Positions 24,472 to 33,451 of a stretch of 64,000 nt of DNA are shown here, piece by piece. A model generated the notes under the pieces. The model was not told where the DNA came from. It saw only the letters and a list, made by a program, of their open reading frames with translations, and did not search any database. The DNA lies in contig UXAT02000034.1 in assembly GCA_900609035.2 (NCBI GenBank), forward strand, positions 124,001 through 188,000, read 5' to 3'. The stretch is from Candidatus Defluviicoccus seviourii. Its GTDB lineage: Bacteria; Pseudomonadota; Alphaproteobacteria; Rhodospirillales; Defluviicoccaceae. A program made the position numbers and the translations under genes. How positions within the stretch are numbered: the stretch's first letter is position 1; every line of letters starts with the position of its first letter.

Positions 24472-27225
24472 TCACGGTGCCGGGCTGGCAAGCGTCGCCC
24501 GTGTTTCGGCGATGGCTTCCTTGAGCCCCAGCCTTTGGATTGGAACCTCGGGCGGAAACGCCGTTAACAGTCGCGACGGCAGGCCGCGGTCGAGCATGAC
24601 GAAGACGCCGCGGTCGTCGGCGCCGCGAATGAGGCGGCCGAACGCCTGCTTCAAGCGCGCCCGCACCAGGGCTTCGTCGTAGCTGCGGCCGCCGAAGGCT
24701 TGGCGTCTGGCCCGGTGCAGGACCGTCGGCCGCGGCCATGGCACGCGGTCGAACACGATCAGCCGCAGCGCGCGGCCCGGAACGTCGATTCCGTCGCGGA
24801 CGGCATCGGTGCCCAGGAGGCACGACGTCTCTTCGGCACGGAAGATATCGACCAGCGAGCCCAGATCGAGCGCATCGACGTGCTGGGCGAGCAGGCGAAT
24901 GCCCGCGTCCTCGAGGGCGCCGGCGATGCCATCGTAAACCGTGCGCAGCCGGCTGATGGCGGTGAACAGCCCAAGCCCGCCGCCGCCGGCAGCCAGGAAC
25001 AATTCCCGATACGCCGCCGCCACTTGGCGCATCTCATCCCGGCTGACATCGGTCACAATCAGAATGCGCGCCTGCTGGCCGTAATCGAACGGTGAGGCCA
25101 GGGCCGAGAGCACCGGCGAGACCGCGATGTGGCCGACACCGGTGCGCGCTTGCGCCCACGCCCAGTCGCCCTCCTCATCGCCAGTGCCATCGCGCAAGGT
25201 CGCTGACGTGATGACGGCGCCGTGTGAGGGCGCCAGCACCGCCGCCGCCAGAGGCCGCGTCGGATCAAGCCAATGCCGGTACAGCCCGACATCGATCTCC
25301 CGACCGTCAATGCGCTCGACCTGCAGCCAGTCGACAAAATCGTCCGGCGTCTCTGCCCCGAGCGTCTGCAGGACCGAGCGCCAGCCGGCGATCGGCTCGC
25401 AAGCACGGCGGAGAAGGCTCCGCCGGACGCCCTCGATCCGCCGCTTTGTTTCGCCGTCGAGGGTCGCCGCTTCCGCATCGAGCCGCTCGCTGAGCGCGCG
25501 AACGAGGACCTGCAGCGGTGCGGCAAACAGCATCAACGCCTGATCGAGCGCGTGGCCGGCCTCGATCAGTCCCGCCACCGGCGGCCGCAGCGCCGCTTCC
25601 AAGCTGTAGGCCGTTTCGGCGTCGGGGTTGCGGGCAAGCACTTGGGTCCGAACCAGGGCGAGCAGGTCCTCGCTCGGGCCAATCCGGTTCCCAGCAACCA
25701 ATCGCTGCCGCCAGCCGGGACCCGGCAGCGCTGCCGCCGCTTGGGAGAGGACGCGCAAGGCTTCGAGTGCCGCGGGGATGTCGAAGAACAGGCCTTCGAC
25801 CCGCTCCTGCAGCCCGCGCCGCCGTGAGCGCCCCGCCCCTTCAGCGCCCCGCAGCCAGCGCCTCAGTTCAGCCGTTTCAAGGCCGCTCAACGCAATCGAG
25901 AACGCGCTGTCCGCGGCCTCAAACAGATGGTGCGCCTCGTCGAACACGTAGCGCGTCGGCAGACCGCCATCGTCGGCCCCGCGCGCCGCGTGCACCATCA
26001 CCAACGCATGGTTCGCCACCACGATCTCGGCGCTGCGCGCCCTGCGGATGGCGCGTTCAATGAAACAGCGGCGGTAGTGCGGACAGGCGCTGTAGATGCA
26101 TTCGCCGCGGGTATCGGTGAGGTTAATCGTCAGCCGGGGGCCGAGCAGATCGGCGAGCCAGGCGGGAAAATCGCCGCCAATCATGTCGCCGTCACGCGTT
26201 GCCAACGCCCAGCGGGCAACGAGGCCGAGCGCCGTCGCGTCGGTTGCTTCCAGCCGGCCGGCGAGCGTGTTCACTGCCTCTTCGTAGTTCAGGAGACAGA
26301 ACAGGTTCTCGCGGCCCTTGCGCACGACCACGTTGGCGGCCTTGTCGGCGCGGCGCGGATAGGCGCGATCGAGCTCCCGATCGAGCTGGCGCTGTAGATT
26401 GCGGGTGAAGGTGCTGATCCAGACGCTCGCCCGGTTCTTGCGCGCCCATAAGGTGGCCGGCGCGATGTAGCCCAGCGTCTTGCCGATCCCTGTGCCCGCC
26501 TCCGCGAGAACAACATGCGGTTCGCCGACCCGTTCGCGCGGAGAAAAGGCGCCGGCCACGCCGGAGGCGTACTGCATCTGCTGCGGCCGCGGCTCCGCTT
26601 TTGCGCCCAGAAGCTGGACCAGGCGTGCGCGCGCTTCGACCGGCTCCACCGGCCAACTGTCAGCGGGTGGCGGTGACGGCACTTCCTCGAAATCGGCAAG
26701 CCGGCGCCAGACCCGCAAGCCCTCGACTGACCGGCTGCCGGCGAAGGCCGTTTCCGCACCGAGGGCAGTCAAGACCGCTTCCGCCCACGCCCAACCGCCC
26801 TGCACCATCGCCCGCGCCACGGCTTCGGCATCCGGTCGTGGCGATGCCGTCAGTTCGGCCAACAGCGCTTGAGCAATGGCGATCAGCGCCGAGGCCTCTT
26901 CCGCCAGGGTGGTCGGCTCTGGCAGGAGCAGGGCGGCGGCAAGACCGCGCGGCGACGGGACACAGAATCGAGCCGGCCGCACGAAAGCGAACAGCTCCAA
27001 CACATCGAAGGCCCGTACGCGCGAAAGCTTGAGACGCCTCGCGACAGCACCCGCATGGCATACGAAAGGGGCGCTGCCGGCGGCAACCCGGCGGGCTGCC
27101 TCTGCAAGGCTCAAGTGTTCGGCGGCGCCTTCAGCCGGCAGCCACGCGGCCTCACGGACGCCAGCAGCGAGCGCCGGCGCGGCCGGCAGCCGTGTTCGCG
27201 CGGCGGCACGAGCGGGACTGGTCAT
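24472..27225 (-). CDS. DinG/XPD-type ATP-dependent DNA helicase
   Basis: A 917-residue superfamily 2 helicase of the DinG/XPD group, which unwinds DNA 5' to 3' and resolves structures during repair. The P-loop is EAGTGIGKTLGY near residue 236. The iron-sulfur domain cysteines are seen in LFCLLNYEE and CIYSACPHYRRC. The DEAH box reads FDEAHHLFE. The C-terminal motor includes SCLLGTDAVRDGIDVPG and a final FGRLIRGADDRGVFVMLDRG (motif VI). The N-terminal 230 residues are an extension typical of alphaproteobacterial members, of uncertain role. The ATG at 27225 is the first in frame. It precedes the terB-like gene on the same strand. Confidence 0.92.
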   Translation of the reverse strand: MTSPARAAARTRLPAAPALAAGVREAAWLPAEGAAEHLSLAEAARRVAAGSAPFVCHAGAVARRLKLSRVRAFDVLELFAFVRPARFCVPSPRGLAAALLLPEPTTLAEEASALIAIAQALLAELTASPRPDAEAVARAMVQGGWAWAEAVLTALGAETAFAGSRSVEGLRVWRRLADFEEVPSPPPADSWPVEPVEARARLVQLLGAKAEPRPQQMQYASGVAGAFSPRERVGEPHVVLAEAGTGIGKTLGYIAPATLWARKNRASVWISTFTRNLQRQLDRELDRAYPRRADKAANVVVRKGRENLFCLLNYEEAVNTLAGRLEATDATALGLVARWALATRDGDMIGGDFPAWLADLLGPRLTINLTDTRGECIYSACPHYRRCFIERAIRRARSAEIVVANHALVMVHAARGADDGGLPTRYVFDEAHHLFEAADSAFSIALSGLETAELRRWLRGAEGAGRSRRRGLQERVEGLFFDIPAALEALRVLSQAAAALPGPGWRQRLVAGNRIGPSEDLLALVRTQVLARNPDAETAYSLEAALRPPVAGLIEAGHALDQALMLFAAPLQVLVRALSERLDAEAATLDGETKRRIEGVRRSLLRRACEPIAGWRSVLQTLGAETPDDFVDWLQVERIDGREIDVGLYRHWLDPTRPLAAAVLAPSHGAVITSATLRDGTGDEEGDWAWAQARTGVGHIAVSPVLSALASPFDYGQQARILIVTDVSRDEMRQVAAAYRELFLAAGGGGLGLFTAISRLRTVYDGIAGALEDAGIRLLAQHVDALDLGSLVDIFRAEETSCLLGTDAVRDGIDVPGRALRLIVFDRVPWPRPTVLHRARRQAFGGRSYDEALVRARLKQAFGRLIRGADDRGVFVMLDRGLPSRLLTAFPPEVPIQRLGLKEAIAETRATLASPAP

Positions 27226-27289
27226 GGCGGCGACTATAGCCTTTGCCGCCTCTCACGCCAGCGGCGGGCGCGGCAGTCTGGGATGCAAG

Positions 27290-28093
27290 CTACACGCGCG
27301 GTGGAGTTGAGGTGCCGCAGAAGGCCGCGATGGACTCGAAATAGGCCTTGAAGCCCACCTGCATCAGATCGTTGTGCCCGGCGGCGGGGACGCGCAGGAA
27401 CGTCTTGTCCTCGGCGGCGCACGCGTCATAGAGCGCTTCGGCATCGGTGATCGGGATCAGCCAATCACGCTCACCGTGGATGATCAGCGTGCGCAGCTTG
27501 ATCCTTGCAATCTTGTCCAGGTTGCCGAAACCGTCCTTGTTTTCGAACGCATCTGGGAGCTGCAGGAAGCCGATCCGCTCGATCAGGGCGAAGGTGTATG
27601 CGAAGCCGCTCTCGATGATAAGGCCGGCAATCCGTTCTGGTGCCCGGCTCGCAATCTCGAGCGCGGCCGCGCTGCCGAGGGAACGGCCCATGACGTACAG
27701 ATCGCCCGCCTCGATTTTCCGCTCGGCCAGGATCTCTGGCACCTTTTCGAAGCACTCCCAGGCATCGGCGATGAGAGCGCTCGCGGTCGGCGCACCGTCG
27801 CTGGTGCCATAACCACGGTAGTCAACAACAAACAGGGAAAGGCCGAGCCGGAGGTAGGCTTCTGCAATCATGTCGTAGTCGGAAGCAATCTCCCCGTTGC
27901 CGTGGAAATAAAGGATGATGGGCGCTCCTTTGCGGCCGGCAAAGATCTTGCCGCCGACGGCTACGCCGGATGCGACGGGTATGCGCACGGTATGGACGCC
28001 TGGAGTGATCTGGGGAACCCCTACGTCCCTTCGAGGATAAAACAGGACACTCAAGACCTCTGGACGGTCGAGAACCTCGTACGGCCTTTCCAT
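27290..28093 (-). CDS. Alpha/beta hydrolase
   Basis: A 267-residue serine hydrolase. The oxyanion region is YFHGNGE, the nucleophile elbow GRSLGS (Ser in MGRSLGSAAALE), the acid lies in HGERDWLIPI, and the catalytic histidine in PAAGHNDLM. It resembles the BEM46/YtmA-like group of cytosolic hydrolases of unknown substrate. The ATG at 28093 has GAGGAG four bases upstream and is preferred over a 47-residue longer frame starting at 28234, which would intrude on the divergent promoter region. It is divergent from the following flavoprotein gene. Confidence 0.88.
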   Translation of the reverse strand: MERPYEVLDRPEVLSVLFYPRRDVGVPQITPGVHTVRIPVASGVAVGGKIFAGRKGAPIILYFHGNGEIASDYDMIAEAYLRLGLSLFVVDYRGYGTSDGAPTASALIADAWECFEKVPEILAERKIEAGDLYVMGRSLGSAAALEIASRAPERIAGLIIESGFAYTFALIERIGFLQLPDAFENKDGFGNLDKIARIKLRTLIIHGERDWLIPITDAEALYDACAAEDKTFLRVPAAGHNDLMQVGFKAYFESIAAFCGTSTPPRV

Positions 28094-28281
28094 CGCGCTC
28101 CTCGCCCCGTTCCCTCGCACTCGCTGTGATCTAGCGCGCTCCAATACGGGAATCACGACAAAAGTTTCGCCCGCGCCGAGAGGATGAGAAAACGGTTGAA
28201 ACGCGCGCGAGGGGGCGTCGATAGTCAACGTCATCAGGCCGGCCCGCAGTGGGCGACCGGCGCAACGAGATCAAGGATCCG

Positions 28282-29637
28282 ATGCCGACCATTGCCGTCA
28301 TCGGCGGCGGCCCTTCAGGGGTTGTCGCCGCCCTGGAAGCCGCCGCCCACGGCGCCTCCGTCACGCTGATCAGCGCCGAAGCCGTGGGCGGCCGCGCGAC
28401 TTGGTCCAGCCTCGTGCCGAGCAAGGTCTGCCTGATCGCCGCAGATCACCTCGATGATGCCCGCCACCAGGAAGCCCTCGGCCTCATTGCCGATCTGCCG
28501 CGCCTCGATCTGGCGCGGATGCGCAAGCGCATCGAAGCGGCCTGCAGCACCTGGAGCGCGCATCAGGTACAGCTCCTGCTTGATCGCAAGGTGCGATTGG
28601 TCAGAGGCAATGCCAGCTTTGCGGCGCCGGACAGGCTCACCGTCCAGCGCGACGGCGGCGAGAGCGAGGTCGTCACTTTCGACCGGGCGATCATCGCTAC
28701 CGGCTCGGTGCCGGTTTTTCTGCCCACTCTCAAACCGGACGGCAAGCGCATCCTGGCGCCACGCCTGATCGGGACGCTCGCGGATTGGCCGCGCCACATG
28801 ATTGTCATCGGCGGCGGCATCACCGGTGCCGAGTTCGCCTACTTCTTCCGCTGCGCCGGCTGCGCCGTCACGTGGCTCACGGACCAGGCGCAAATGCTGC
28901 CGACGTTCGATCCCGAGATCGCTACGGCTTTGGAGCAGTCGCTTGCCGCGCGTGGCATCGAGATGGTCAAGAGCGCGCCAGTGGCATCGGCAGCGGCTGT
29001 GGACGACGGCGTGCGCATTGCGCTGCAGGACGGGACGTCGCTCGCAGGTTCGCACGCCTTCATTGCCATCGGCCGGCGGGCAGACCTGGCCGATCTCGGC
29101 CTCGCCGCCGCGGGCATCGTCCATACACCCGCAGGCGTCTCGGTCGATGCCCATTGCCGCAGCAGCAAGACCAACATCTATGCCGTCGGCGATGCCGCCG
29201 GCCCGCCCTACACGGCAAACTGCGGCATGGCGAGAGCGCGTGCAGCCGCGCGCCACGCCGTCGGCGCGCCTGCGGCACCATTCCGCCCGCATGCGGTGAT
29301 CGAGACGACCTACACCCTGCCGCAGGCGGCGCAGGTCGGCCTCACCGAAAGTGCCGCCGCCGAACTTGATCGGCCGGTCGGCGTCTTTCGTGCCGACTAC
29401 GGCGCCGCGCTCAAGGCTCGTCTCGGCGAGACAGCGGACGGCTTCGTCAAGCTGCTGGCCAAACCGGACGACGGCCGGGTGCTGGGTGGCGCGGCCTTTG
29501 GCGACCGAGCCGCCGAGATCCTGGCGCCGGTGGCGTTCGCTGTCGCCAAGGGGTTGTCGATCGAAGATCTGAGCGAGACCTTCGGCGCCCATCCCACCTT
29601 GAGCGAACTGGTAGGCATCGCGCTGCGCGGCTATTGA
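28282..29637 (+). CDS. Dihydrolipoamide dehydrogenase-like flavoprotein without redox cysteines
   Basis: A 451-residue two-dinucleotide flavoprotein. The FAD motif is GGGPSG (residues 8-13), the NAD(P)H motif GGGITGAEFAYFF near 175, the second FAD contact AVGDAAGPP, and the C-terminal HPTLSE retains the His/Glu pair. The active-site helix reads GGRATWSSLVPSK (36-48), where family members have GGxCxNxGCxPSK. Both cysteines are replaced, by Ala39 and Leu44. It cannot therefore do disulfide chemistry, and a transhydrogenase, quinone or ferredoxin-type electron role is more likely. AAGGA lies just before the ATG. It precedes the molybdenum hydroxylase genes on the same strand by 140 bases and may supply or accept electrons for them. 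Confidence 0.87.
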   Translation: MPTIAVIGGGPSGVVAALEAAAHGASVTLISAEAVGGRATWSSLVPSKVCLIAADHLDDARHQEALGLIADLPRLDLARMRKRIEAACSTWSAHQVQLLLDRKVRLVRGNASFAAPDRLTVQRDGGESEVVTFDRAIIATGSVPVFLPTLKPDGKRILAPRLIGTLADWPRHMIVIGGGITGAEFAYFFRCAGCAVTWLTDQAQMLPTFDPEIATALEQSLAARGIEMVKSAPVASAAAVDDGVRIALQDGTSLAGSHAFIAIGRRADLADLGLAAAGIVHTPAGVSVDAHCRSSKTNIYAVGDAAGPPYTANCGMARARAAARHAVGAPAAPFRPHAVIETTYTLPQAAQVGLTESAAAELDRPVGVFRADYGAALKARLGETADGFVKLLAKPDDGRVLGGAAFGDRAAEILAPVAFAVAKGLSIEDLSETFGAHPTLSELVGIALRGY

Positions 29638-29720
29638 TTCCGCCCGCGCGCCGCGAGAGGCTGCCGTAACGACGGGAAACCTTCGGTAACAAAACGTGAC
29701 TTGGACGCCTTCCGACGCCT

Positions 29721-29738
29721 CCCCTTAATCATAAGGGG
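29721..29738. promoter_or_regulatory. Perfect palindrome upstream of the hydroxylase operon
   Basis: CCCCTTAATCATAAGGGG has 7-bp arms around ATCA. It lies 40 bases before the GTG of the FAD-subunit gene. There is no following T-run, so an operator is more likely than a terminator. Confidence 0.35.
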
Positions 29739-29777
29739 ACGGCGAGGCGGGCTCGCGTCGCCAACAGTAGAGTAAAC

Positions 29778-30686
29778 GTGTCCAAGGGCGTGGTTGACAG
29801 CGCATCGCACCCCCCGCATCAGGGGCCGCCGGCCGTGGCGGCGCCGTACCTGCGCCCCACCTCGATCGCGGCAGCGTTGCAACACCTGGCGGATGGCCCG
29901 CGGCTCATTGTCGCCGGCTGCACCGACGTCCTTCCCGCCCATGTCGGGAAAATGGTCGTGGAGCCGGTCCTCGATCTGACCCGGATACGGGACGCGCGCG
30001 GCATCCGCGAGGAGAACGACCACTGGCGTATCGGTGCGCTCACGACCTGGGCAGACGTGGCTGAGGCTACGCTGCCGCCCGCTTTCCACGCATTGCAAAG
30101 TGCAGCCCGGCAGATCGGCGGTGTGCAGATCCAGAACGCAGGCACGCTGGGTGGCAACCTGTGCAATGCCTCGCCTGCTGCCGATGGCGTGCCGGCGCTG
30201 CTGATCCTCGATGCGGAGGTCGAACTGTGCGCACTCACCGGGACCCGTCGCTTAGCCCTCGCCGAATTCATCCTCGGCAACCGGCAGACGGCGCTACGCG
30301 CAGATGAGATCCTTACTGCCATCCGCGTACCAAAGAGCGCGTGCGGCGGCCGCGCGACGTTCCTCAAATTGGGCGCGCGGGCCTACCAGGTGATCTCGAT
30401 CGTCATGGTCGCGGCGCGCCTTGAGGTCGCAGCCGACGGCAGCGTGGCGGCGGCTGCGATCGCCGTCGGGGCTTGCTCACCGGTGGCATGCCGGCTGCCC
30501 GCGCTCGAGGCGGCGCTTATCGGCACGCCCTGCGCGGGCGACCGCCTGCGCGCGATCGTCCGGCCGGAGCATCTGCATCCGCTGGCGCCGATCACCGACG
30601 TGCGGGCGAGCGCCGATTACCGGCGCGAGGCGGCGCTGACCCTTGTCCGCCGCGCCCTCTCAAGCTTCGGCACAGGCGCGCCGTGA
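29778..30686 (+). CDS. Molybdenum hydroxylase FAD-binding subunit (CoxM/XdhB type)
   Basis: A 302-residue FAD subunit of a xanthine dehydrogenase-family enzyme. It has the family's N-terminal YLRPTSIAAALQHLADG, the FAD loops IVAGCTDV and GGVQIQNAGTLGGNLCNASPAADGVPAL (the second FAD-binding motif), and a C-terminal CODH-type domain (FLKLGARAYQVIS). It would relay electrons from the 2Fe-2S clusters of the partner to an external acceptor. The start is a GTG at 29778, and a downstream start is possible because the first 20 residues are variable. Its stop overlaps the next gene's GTG (GTGA), so subunits are made together. Confidence 0.9.
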   Translation: MSKGVVDSASHPPHQGPPAVAAPYLRPTSIAAALQHLADGPRLIVAGCTDVLPAHVGKMVVEPVLDLTRIRDARGIREENDHWRIGALTTWADVAEATLPPAFHALQSAARQIGGVQIQNAGTLGGNLCNASPAADGVPALLILDAEVELCALTGTRRLALAEFILGNRQTALRADEILTAIRVPKSACGGRATFLKLGARAYQVISIVMVAARLEVAADGSVAAAAIAVGACSPVACRLPALEAALIGTPCAGDRLRAIVRPEHLHPLAPITDVRASADYRREAALTLVRRALSSFGTGAP

Positions 30687-33451
30687 CCGCCTCGGACGAC
30701 CTCACGTTCACGCTGAACGGCCGCGCCGTGCGCGTTTCGGTGCCGCCGATGCGCCGGTTGTCTCAGGTGCTGCGCGAGGACTTGGACCTCAAGGGCACCA
30801 AGGTCGGCTGCGATGCCGGCGACTGCGGCGCGTGTACGGTGCTGATCGACGGCCACGCCGTTTGTGCCTGCCTGACGCCTGCGGCCCAGGCACAGGGCCG
30901 CGATGTGCGCACGGTCGAGGGCCTGGCGAATGGCACGCTTAACCGCCTGCAGCAGGCCTTCCTCCATTACGGCGCCGCCCAGTGCGGCATCTGCACGCCA
31001 GGCATGCTGCTGGCGGCCACGGCCTTGCTTGAACGCGATCCGGCGCCGAGCGAGGCTGCAGTGCAGGATGCGCTTGGCGGCGTCCTTTGCCGCTGCACCG
31101 GCTATCGCAAGATCATCGAGGCGGTCCTCAACGCGCACCGCTTCCCGGCTGAGGCTCAAGGCAAGGCAGCCACAGCGCTCGTCGGCGCCCGCGTACCGCG
31201 TGTCGATGGTGGCGGCAAGGTAACGGGCAGCGAGGCGTTCGGCGACGACCTTGCACCTGCCGATGCGCTGTGGCTCAAGCTGATCCGCGCGCCGCATGCG
31301 TCCGCCCGGTTCACGATCGCCCCGCTGGCGCCGTTACTGGCCCGCTACCCCGGCATCGTGCGTGTTCTGACCGCAGCCGACGTGCCCGGCGCCAACGAGC
31401 ATGGCGTGATCCCGGCCTTTCGTGACCAGCCGGTGTTCGCGGTTGAGCAGGTGCGTTTTGCCGGCGAGGCGATCGCGGCAATCATCGGTGACGAAACAAC
31501 CGTTGCCGGCTTCGACGCGGCCGATTTCCCCGTGCGCTGGGAGCCGCTGCCGCCGCTTGCCGACATGGACGCTGCCACCCAGGCCGCTGCCCCCCTCCTG
31601 CACCGCGACCGGCCAGGGAACATCCTGACCGGCGGCTTCGTCCGCCGCGGCGACATCGAGGCCGCATTCGCCAACGCTGCCGCAACCGTCGAGGGCCGCT
31701 TCGAGACGTCTTTCGTCGAGCATGCCTACATCGAGCCGGAGGCGGGCTTCGCGCACCGCAACGGCGACACGCTCGAGCTTTTCGTCTCGACCCAGACACC
31801 GCACATGGATCGCGATGAAACGGCGCGCATCCTCGCGCTCCCGCCCGAGAAGGTACGCCTGGTCCCAACCGCCTGCGGCGGCGGTTTCGGCGGCAAGCTC
31901 GACATGGCGGTCCAGCCCTACCTCGCAATCGCCGCCTGGCTGCTCGACCGCCCGGTGCGCTGCGCCTACACGCGGCCCGAATCGATGGCGAGCACCACCA
32001 AGCGCCATCCGGGGCGGATGCACGTGCGCCTTGCCGCCAATAATGAAGGCCTGCTGCAGGCGATCGACTTCGCGGGCGATTTCGATACCGGCGCCTATTC
32101 CTCGTGGGGGCCGACCGTGGCCACGCGGGTGCCCATCCATTGCAGCGGCCCCTACGCCGTCGGGTCGGTGCTGGCGCAGACGCGCGCAATCCTCACCAAC
32201 AACGCGCCCTCGGGCGCCTTCCGCGGCTTCGGCACGCCGCAGGCCGCGTTCGCAACCGAGAGCCTGATGGACGCGCTGGCCGACCGGCTCGGCATCGACC
32301 GGCTGGAATTCCGGCTCAAGAACGCGCTCCGGGCTGGCGACCGCACGGCGACCGGTCAGCTGCTGACGGCGAGTGTCGGCATGGCCGATTGCCTGGTGGC
32401 GCTGCAAGCTCCCTGGCAGGCAGCGCGGGCAGCGGCGCAGGCGCACAATGCCGGCAACGGGATCACGCGCCGCGGCGTCGGCGTTGCCTGCATGTGGTAC
32501 GGCTGCGGCAATACCGCGCTCCCCAACCCTTCGACCATGCGTGTCGCGGTCACTGCGGATGGGCGGGTTGTGCTGTATCAAGGCGCGGTCGACATTGGCC
32601 AGGGATCCAGCACCGTGCTTGCCCAGATCTGCGCCGAAACACTAGGGCTCCCGCTTGACGTCCTGACGCTGGTGGGTGCGGACACTTCGCTGACGCCTGA
32701 TGCCGGCAAGACGTCGGCCTCGCGGCAGACCTTCGTCTCCGGCCGCGCCATCTTCGCCGCCGCCACCGATCTGCGCCGGCAAATCCTGCGGCTCGCGAAC
32801 GCCGGCGAGAGGGCGCGGCTTGAGCTCACCGGAACGACGTTGAGCTTTGTCGACGGAGCCGACGTACGGCAAGTCGATCTGGCGCGCCTGCCCGCGGACA
32901 CGAACGGCGTCGTTCTCGCAGCCGAAGCCACGTTCGATCCGCCGACGTCGCCGCTCGATGCCGACGGCCAGGGCGTTCCCTATGCCACCTATGCCTTCGG
33001 CGCCCAGATGGCGGAAGTGTTGGTTGATTGCGAACTCGGCACCGTGCAGGTTCTCAAGGTCGCAGCCGCCCACGATGTCGGCCGCGCCGTCAACCCTGCC
33101 CTGGTCGAAGGCCAGATCGAGGGCGGCATCGCGCAAGGGATCGGCATGGCGTTGATGGAAGAGTACATTCCCGGGCGCAACACGAACCTGCACGACTACC
33201 TGATCCCGACCGTGGGCGACGTGCCGCCGATCGAGACGTTCCTGATCGAGGATCCGGAGCCGCTCGGACCCTATGGAGCCAAGGGCGTTGGCGAGCCGGC
33301 GATGATCGCGACGCCGGCCGCGATCCTGAACGCGATCCGCGACGCGACCGGTGTCACCATCACCCGCGTGCCGGCAACGCCCGACCGGGTGCGTGCCGCG
33401 ATCGCAGCCGCCCGCGCGCGCGGTGCGAAAGCCAGCGATGTCCAAGGCTGA
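30683..33451 (+). CDS. Molybdenum hydroxylase with fused 2Fe-2S and molybdopterin domains
   Basis: A 922-residue protein combining the iron-sulfur and catalytic subunits of a xanthine dehydrogenase-family hydroxylase. Plant-type 2Fe-2S ligands are Cys43, Cys48, Cys51 and Cys63. The second cluster uses QCGICTPG and CRCTGY. The molybdopterin part starts near residue 175 (RVPRVDGGGKVTG) and has the cofactor motifs GGGFGGK, GAFRGFGTPQ, QGSSTVLAQI and the catalytic glutamate in GAKGVGEP. Such enzymes hydroxylate N-heterocycles or aldehydes with water. Nicotinate is suggested by the next gene only. The start is GTG, overlapping the previous stop. The longer frame beginning at 30473 is discarded because it runs antiphase inside the FAD subunit gene. 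It overlaps the next gene by 14 bases. Confidence 0.92.
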   Translation: MTASDDLTFTLNGRAVRVSVPPMRRLSQVLREDLDLKGTKVGCDAGDCGACTVLIDGHAVCACLTPAAQAQGRDVRTVEGLANGTLNRLQQAFLHYGAAQCGICTPGMLLAATALLERDPAPSEAAVQDALGGVLCRCTGYRKIIEAVLNAHRFPAEAQGKAATALVGARVPRVDGGGKVTGSEAFGDDLAPADALWLKLIRAPHASARFTIAPLAPLLARYPGIVRVLTAADVPGANEHGVIPAFRDQPVFAVEQVRFAGEAIAAIIGDETTVAGFDAADFPVRWEPLPPLADMDAATQAAAPLLHRDRPGNILTGGFVRRGDIEAAFANAAATVEGRFETSFVEHAYIEPEAGFAHRNGDTLELFVSTQTPHMDRDETARILALPPEKVRLVPTACGGGFGGKLDMAVQPYLAIAAWLLDRPVRCAYTRPESMASTTKRHPGRMHVRLAANNEGLLQAIDFAGDFDTGAYSSWGPTVATRVPIHCSGPYAVGSVLAQTRAILTNNAPSGAFRGFGTPQAAFATESLMDALADRLGIDRLEFRLKNALRAGDRTATGQLLTASVGMADCLVALQAPWQAARAAAQAHNAGNGITRRGVGVACMWYGCGNTALPNPSTMRVAVTADGRVVLYQGAVDIGQGSSTVLAQICAETLGLPLDVLTLVGADTSLTPDAGKTSASRQTFVSGRAIFAAATDLRRQILRLANAGERARLELTGTTLSFVDGADVRQVDLARLPADTNGVVLAAEATFDPPTSPLDADGQGVPYATYAFGAQMAEVLVDCELGTVQVLKVAAAHDVGRAVNPALVEGQIEGGIAQGIGMALMEEYIPGRNTNLHDYLIPTVGDVPPIETFLIEDPEPLGPYGAKGVGEPAMIATPAAILNAIRDATGVTITRVPATPDRVRAAIAAARARGAKASDVQG

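Noticed and set aside
30473..30682. Longer N-terminus for the molybdenum hydroxylase
   Set aside because: It lies out of phase within the FAD subunit gene. The 2Fe-2S domain starts right after the GTG at 30683, which overlaps the previous stop.
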